Assembly (NCBI RefSeq): GCF_023656745.1
Contig: NZ_JAMOKO010000002.1
Location: forward strand, 155,587-219,586
DNA from: Collinsella sp. BG-O-102
GTDB taxonomy: Bacteria; Actinomycetota; Coriobacteriia; Coriobacteriales; Coriobacteriaceae
DNA length: 64,000 bases
Direction: 5' to 3'
Shown: one piece after another, positions 60,827 through 64,000 of the stretch
Position numbering within the stretch: position 1 is the stretch's first letter
Layout: each line of letters starts with the position of its first letter
Position numbers and translations under genes: made by a program
The notes under the pieces: generated by a model
Told to the model about the DNA's origin: nothing
The model's input: only the letters and a program-made list of their open reading frames with translations
Databases searched by the model: none

Positions 60827-61483
60827 TTACGCCGCCGCGAACACTCCCAAGCCCGTTCCGATGATGCAGATCGCGAAGATGCCAATAATAATCCAAATGG
60901 TCTTGACACCCTTTTTGTACAGGGCAACGCAAGCGAACGTTGCCAGCAAGGGCAGCAGACCGGGGAAGATCGAATCGAACAGATCCTGCAGGACAATCTC
61001 GGAACCACCCACATCAAAGGTCAAAGCCGTGGACAGCGAGACCTGTGCCGCAATCATGGCGCCGATAACGGTCATTCCGAGAACGCCGGCAGCATGCGTC
61101 ATGCGAGACATAAGGTTGTTCTCTTCGGACTGCTGCAGGAACTTGGTTCCCAGGTCGTATCCCAGATGGGCGGCGACGATACGCGTTGCAAAGTTAATCA
61201 CGGAGTAGAGAAGGAAGACGGAGACGGGAAGGGCGAGCGCGACGGCAGTTGCCGTGCCCGTACCCGTAATGACGGCAAACGCGCAGCCAAGCACGCCGAA
61301 GGCATAGACCTCAGGAGGAACCGCCGCGCCGACCATGATGGCGCCCATGAACATGGACTCCAAAGCAGCGCCGACGATAACTCCCTGCTGGACATCGCCA
61401 AGGATCAAGCCGACAAACAGGCTCGTAAACAGCGGACGACCAAGCATCGTAATGCCAAATGCTTGCTCGTCCATAGACGCCAT
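60827..61483 (-). CDS. PTS mannose/sorbose-family IIC component, apparently 5'-disrupted
   Basis: A 218-residue sugar-permease subunit starting MASMDEQAFGITMLGRPLFTSLFVGLILGD in two parts, then GVIVGAALESMFMGAIMVGAAVPPEVYAFG. Homologues have about 30 more N-terminal residues and one more membrane helix. In the next frame the DNA just upstream encodes IVAQYLQVALVALW, and one extra G at about 61480 would fuse it as VALWASMDEQ. No start codon is visible for that frame after the upstream hairpin. So the gene may be frameshifted, or there is a base missing in the sequence. It lacks a neighbouring IID. Confidence 0.7.
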   Translation of the reverse strand: MASMDEQAFGITMLGRPLFTSLFVGLILGDVQQGVIVGAALESMFMGAIMVGAAVPPEVYAFGVLGCAFAVITGTGTATAVALALPVSVFLLYSVINFATRIVAAHLGYDLGTKFLQQSEENNLMSRMTHAAGVLGMTVIGAMIAAQVSLSTALTFDVGGSEIVLQDLFDSIFPGLLPLLATFACVALYKKGVKTIWIIIGIFAICIIGTGLGVFAAA

Positions 61484-61535
61484 AATGCGACCAGCGCAAC
61501 TTGGAGGTACTGGGCAACTATTCTGATTAACCCCA

Positions 61536-61581
61536 GAAATAAGCCTGCAGGCGAGACGTTCAGAACAGCTCGCCTGCAGGC
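61536..61581 (-). terminator. Hairpin between the SIS-protein gene and the IIC gene
   Basis: GCCTGCAGGCGAG (61543-61555) and CTCGCCTGCAGGC (61569-61581) form a perfect 13-bp stem; on the minus strand it is followed by TTATTTCT. It could be a terminator or an mRNA-processing/attenuation site inside the operon. Confidence 0.65.
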
Positions 61582-61602
61582 AACAGCAGCAATTTGAAAG
61601 GA

Positions 61603-62637
61603 TTAGTAGTTCATCTGGTGATAGTAGCGACGCGTGGTGAGCGGGTGGTTACGGACGTGCTCGAGATGGCAGCTCAGACGCTCGGTGATGGTGTAGGTGA
61701 CCATCGGGGAGACGATCTTGCGGAACTCGGGGTCGCTGAACGGCAGCTCGACCTCGGCGGTGTCGAACTTGTTCACGCGGACATGGACGCCCTTCTCGTC
61801 GGCGAGCATGTGGGTGAAGTTGTCCACGCGGTCCATGAGCTTGCGGGTGTCGTCCTCGCCGTAGAGCATGATGAGGCTCGTGCCCTCCTCGCACAGCTCG
61901 ATGGTGCCGTGGAAGAACTCGGCGGCGTGGATGGACTTGGTCTTGATCCACTGCATCTCCTCGAGGATGCACATGGCGTAGTCGTAGGCCTCGCCCCAGA
62001 GCATGCCGGAGCCGATCACCATGTGGTAGTCGGTGTCCTTGAAGTCCTCGGCCATGGCGGCGCAGCGCTCGTCCTGGGCGTCCTTGGCCTTGATGAGGTA
62101 CGGGGCGATGTTGCCGAACTCCTCCATGAAGGTGTCGTACTTGGGGAAGGCGCCGGCGTTCTTGAGGAAGCGGGCGACCAGCGTGATCTGGTAGGTGTAG
62201 ATGGCCTCGCACAGGACGTCGTCCTCGGCGAAGCTGAAGAACTTGTAGTCGGCGTACTCAGTGGCCGGGGTGTTGTCGTTGGAGACATACATCAGCGTGC
62301 GGGCGCCCTGCTCCTGGCAGAACTTGGCGGCCTCGATGATCTCGGGGGTGGTGCCGGTACGGGTGGAGAAGACGCAGACCGAGTCCTTGTTGAAGGTCTT
62401 GGGCGGGCATGCGAGGAACTCAGCGGCGATCTCGCAGTGGACGTCGACGTCGGCCGTGGTGGTCTCGACCCAATACTTCATCGGGAGCGTGTGTGCCCAG
62501 GTGCCGCCGCAGCCGATGAAGAAGATGTTGGAATAACCCTGCTCGCAGACCTTGTCCACGGCAGCCTCAATCTGAGGACGGAGAGCGAGGGCATCGCTCA
62601 CAACCTTCTCGTAACGAGGCTCATCGAAATTGAACAT
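61603..62637 (-). CDS. SIS-domain sugar-phosphate deglycase/isomerase (FrlB/GfrF-like)
   Basis: A 344-residue cytoplasmic enzyme with two SIS domains: first FFIGCGGTWAHTLPMKYWVE, STRTGTTPEII; second MVIGSGMLWGEAYDYAMCILEEMQWIKTKSIHAAEFFHGTIELCEEG, with the catalytic-type glutamate/His. The C-terminus (HPLTTRRYYHQMNY) resembles FrlB/GfrF, which deglycate fructoselysine-6-P or glucoselysine-6-P. That role fits a mannose-family PTS cluster (gfr-type), but other phosphosugar isomerases of this fold are possible. Confidence 0.82.
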   Translation of the reverse strand: MFNFDEPRYEKVVSDALALRPQIEAAVDKVCEQGYSNIFFIGCGGTWAHTLPMKYWVETTTADVDVHCEIAAEFLACPPKTFNKDSVCVFSTRTGTTPEIIEAAKFCQEQGARTLMYVSNDNTPATEYADYKFFSFAEDDVLCEAIYTYQITLVARFLKNAGAFPKYDTFMEEFGNIAPYLIKAKDAQDERCAAMAEDFKDTDYHMVIGSGMLWGEAYDYAMCILEEMQWIKTKSIHAAEFFHGTIELCEEGTSLIMLYGEDDTRKLMDRVDNFTHMLADEKGVHVRVNKFDTAEVELPFSDPEFRKIVSPMVTYTITERLSCHLEHVRNHPLTTRRYYHQMNY

Positions 62638-62687
62638 CCCTTACTCCTAACTCACTTGGATGAACCCTTCATTCATCCCATGACGTT

Positions 62688-62715
62688 ATAATACTTTATA
62701 TAACTAACTATGCAA
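62688..62715 (-). promoter_or_regulatory. Promoter of the SIS-protein gene
   Basis: TTGCAT (62710-62715) and TATTAT (62688-62693), 16 bp apart, on the minus strand, about 50 bp before the start. A short hairpin GGATGAA-TGAAGG-GTTCATCC follows in the leader. Confidence 0.55.
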
Positions 62716-62750
62716 GAGCTATTTCAGATTTTTTTGATTTTTCTTTAATA

Positions 62751-62782
62751 AAAAGCCCGCCGATCAAATGATCGACGGGCAT
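62751..62782 (-). terminator. Terminator after the PTS IIB gene
   Basis: GCCCGTCGATCA/TGATCGGCGGGC stem (one mismatch) followed by TTTTTATT on the minus strand, 50 bp after the stop. Confidence 0.85.
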
Positions 62783-62831
62783 AGACATAGAGCATCGGTT
62801 CAATAAAAACCGAACACCAACATGTTTTCGG

Positions 62832-63305
62832 CTAAAAAACGTCCTTGGCAAACACCTTTGAGTCATTGGGGACCTGACGGATTTCGATAACCACGCCATC
62901 GTTCACAAGCTCTTGGATATGCTCGGCATCGGTTTCGGTCGCAAAGATCGCGGGGGTCGGATGAAGCGTGGTCTCGGGAGACTTTCGAGTTCCGCCCAGA
63001 TTGATCTCCTTGATGTCTTTGCAACCCTTAGCAAGGCGATAGGCATCCTCGATCGTCTCGACAATGATAAACAGCGAATACTTGTCGGTAACGCCGCTGT
63101 TGAGCGCCTCGATAGCAGCGTCAACATCCTTGATGACGAGTTTAACGCCGCTGGGGCGGGCGAGCCTCAAAGCGGCTTTTCTCATATCGTCTTTTGCCAC
63201 GGCGTCGCTGGCACACAGGATGCAATCGACATCCAGCGCATGTGTCCAAGACATGGCGACCTGGCCGTGAATCAATCGGTAATCGACCCTCGTAAGCTTA
63301 ATCAT
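62832..63305 (-). CDS. PTS mannose/sorbose-family IIB component
   Basis: Phosphocarrier that passes phosphate from IIA to the sugar. The protein has 157 residues from the ATG at 63305 (MIKLTRVDYRLIHGQ), chosen because GGAG lies nine bases before it. His13 in DYRLIHGQVAMSW is the phosphorylation site. The rest (CILCASDAVAKDDMRKAALRLARP, IKEINLGGTRKSPETTLHPTPAIFATETDAEHIQEL in part) is typical. It is followed by a terminator, so readthrough or the second promoter drives the SIS gene. Confidence 0.93.
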   Translation of the reverse strand: MIKLTRVDYRLIHGQVAMSWTHALDVDCILCASDAVAKDDMRKAALRLARPSGVKLVIKDVDAAIEALNSGVTDKYSLFIIVETIEDAYRLAKGCKDIKEINLGGTRKSPETTLHPTPAIFATETDAEHIQELVNDGVVIEIRQVPNDSKVFAKDVF

Positions 63306-63367
63306 CAAAAACATCTCCACACGTAATAAAGGTAATGACAGGGTTGAATTATTCGTTGAAGCTTGAG

Positions 63368-63787
63368 CTAGAACTCTTCTTCTTCGACATCGGAGAGCAT
63401 ATCCGCCGCCTCACAAAGCTGGATAAACGAACGTGATCCCTCGACCGCGGCTTTAGCCTTGTCCGCATCCAGGGAGTCCAGCTGTGTAACCATTTCCACC
63501 AGCAGCGGCAAGTTCATTCCGGTGATCAACGTAAACGATCCGGTGGCCTGCCTCTGGATGAATTCGTTGTTTACAGAGCCGCCAAAGATGTCAGTCACGA
63601 CAAACCAAGAGTCGGCAGGGTCCCTCGTCTCCATCCATGCATCAATCAACGCCGCGACGTCCCTTGAATCGTCATCGATATAGGCGCACAGGCACTCGAT
63701 TCGGTCGTTAGTGCCCATCAGAATCTCCAGAGAGCTTTTCATGCCTTGGGCGAGATAACCATGACTCGCTAGCAATATCTTATTCAT
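63368..63787 (-). CDS. PTS mannose/sorbose-family IIA component
   Basis: A 139-residue IIA of the EIIA-Man type. The phosphoacceptor His9 is in ILLASHGYLAQGMKSSLEIL. Other signs are VVTDIFGGSVNNEFIQRQ and LITGMNLPLLVEMV. It is the first gene of the cluster and has no attached IIB domain. Sixty-two bases separate it from the IIB start. The ribosome binding site is weak (GGAGAAC). Confidence 0.93.
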   Translation of the reverse strand: MNKILLASHGYLAQGMKSSLEILMGTNDRIECLCAYIDDDSRDVAALIDAWMETRDPADSWFVVTDIFGGSVNNEFIQRQATGSFTLITGMNLPLLVEMVTQLDSLDADKAKAAVEGSRSFIQLCEAADMLSDVEEEEF

Positions 63788-63876
63788 AGTTCTCCAATAC
63801 CAATAGGACGTACTATATTGTCATAACAAAGTATATTAGCAATCTGCCCTACGTGGTGTGTCTATTTTCCAAATCC

Positions 63877-64000
63877 GGGTTGATTTCCGATCTCAGCCGA
63901 ACACATTGAGCAAATAGGCCATTCCCGCAGTTAGCCGAACGCCCCCGCGGCCCCTCCTGGGGTCCGGGGGCGCCGTTTTCCCAGTTGAAGGAACGGTGGA
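63877..64000. mobile_element. End of an IS30-type insertion sequence (continues beyond the window)
   Basis: The sequence starting GGGTTGATTTCCGATCTCAG is almost identical to 50675-50798, the end of the IS remnant at 50.7 kb. It includes the CCCCCGCGGCCCCTCCTGGGG hairpin region (split by a bulge). The element is cut by the window edge about 90 bp after the PTS IIA gene. Confidence 0.75.

Overview
The window looks like chromosomal DNA from a coriobacterium (Actinomycetota, Coriobacteriia), most like Collinsella. This is inferred from GC-rich codon use, the Tad pilus gene set, VanR/OmpR-type regulators, Phe T-box control and the general look of the proteins. No database search was possible. Most genes are on the minus strand and most are housekeeping.

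Layout. 1-2.7 kb: the end of a sensor-kinase/response-regulator pair and a divergent D,D-carboxypeptidase. 2.7-6.9 kb: tRNA-Ser(GCT), a large TPR-like protein of unknown function, then three tRNA-Arg(ACG) genes embedded in repeats. Each repeat carries a terminator, a copy of the tRNA 3' end and a hairpin cassette. 7-17.2 kb: serS, a tiny membrane protein, proC, rlmH, an SPFH protein, tRNA-Leu, tatD-ksgA-metG-rsmI and a GH5-like protein that lacks the usual acid/base glutamate. 17.2-18.4 kb: palindromic repeats, tRNA-Phe and a toxin-antitoxin pair. 18.4-28.0 kb: a complete-looking Tad (Flp) pilus operon without its prepilin peptidase. 28.2-34.3 kb: rsgA, a Ca2+-type P-ATPase with a structured leader, and pyruvate kinase. 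34.7-39.5 kb: a DUF559-like protein behind a 19-bp inverted repeat, a phospholipase-C-like protein, and an ECF metal transporter whose promoter carries a NikR-type operator, so nickel is the likely substrate. 39.7-46.9 kb: pheS-pheT with a T-box, carboxypeptidase M32 and glmM. 47-55 kb: a DUF4012 surface protein, a DMT exporter, an IS30-type remnant fused to a broken prenyl synthase, a VTT membrane protein and a second two-component system. 55.4-60.4 kb: tRNA-Val followed by an accessory cluster (DUF5710, zinc-ribbon, HNH and AlbA/Schlafen proteins). 60.8-64 kb: a partial mannose/sorbose-family PTS with a FrlB/GfrF-like sugar-phosphate deglycase, bordered by the end of another IS copy.

The parts least explained by known gene families are non-coding: the tRNA-end/hairpin cassettes (2.7-6.8 kb), the two-hairpin leader with complementary loops before the P-type ATPase (32.4-32.5 kb), the paired ATCTCTC/GAGAGAT blocks before the AlbA protein (60.45-60.70 kb), and the 19-bp inverted repeat at 34.5-34.7 kb.
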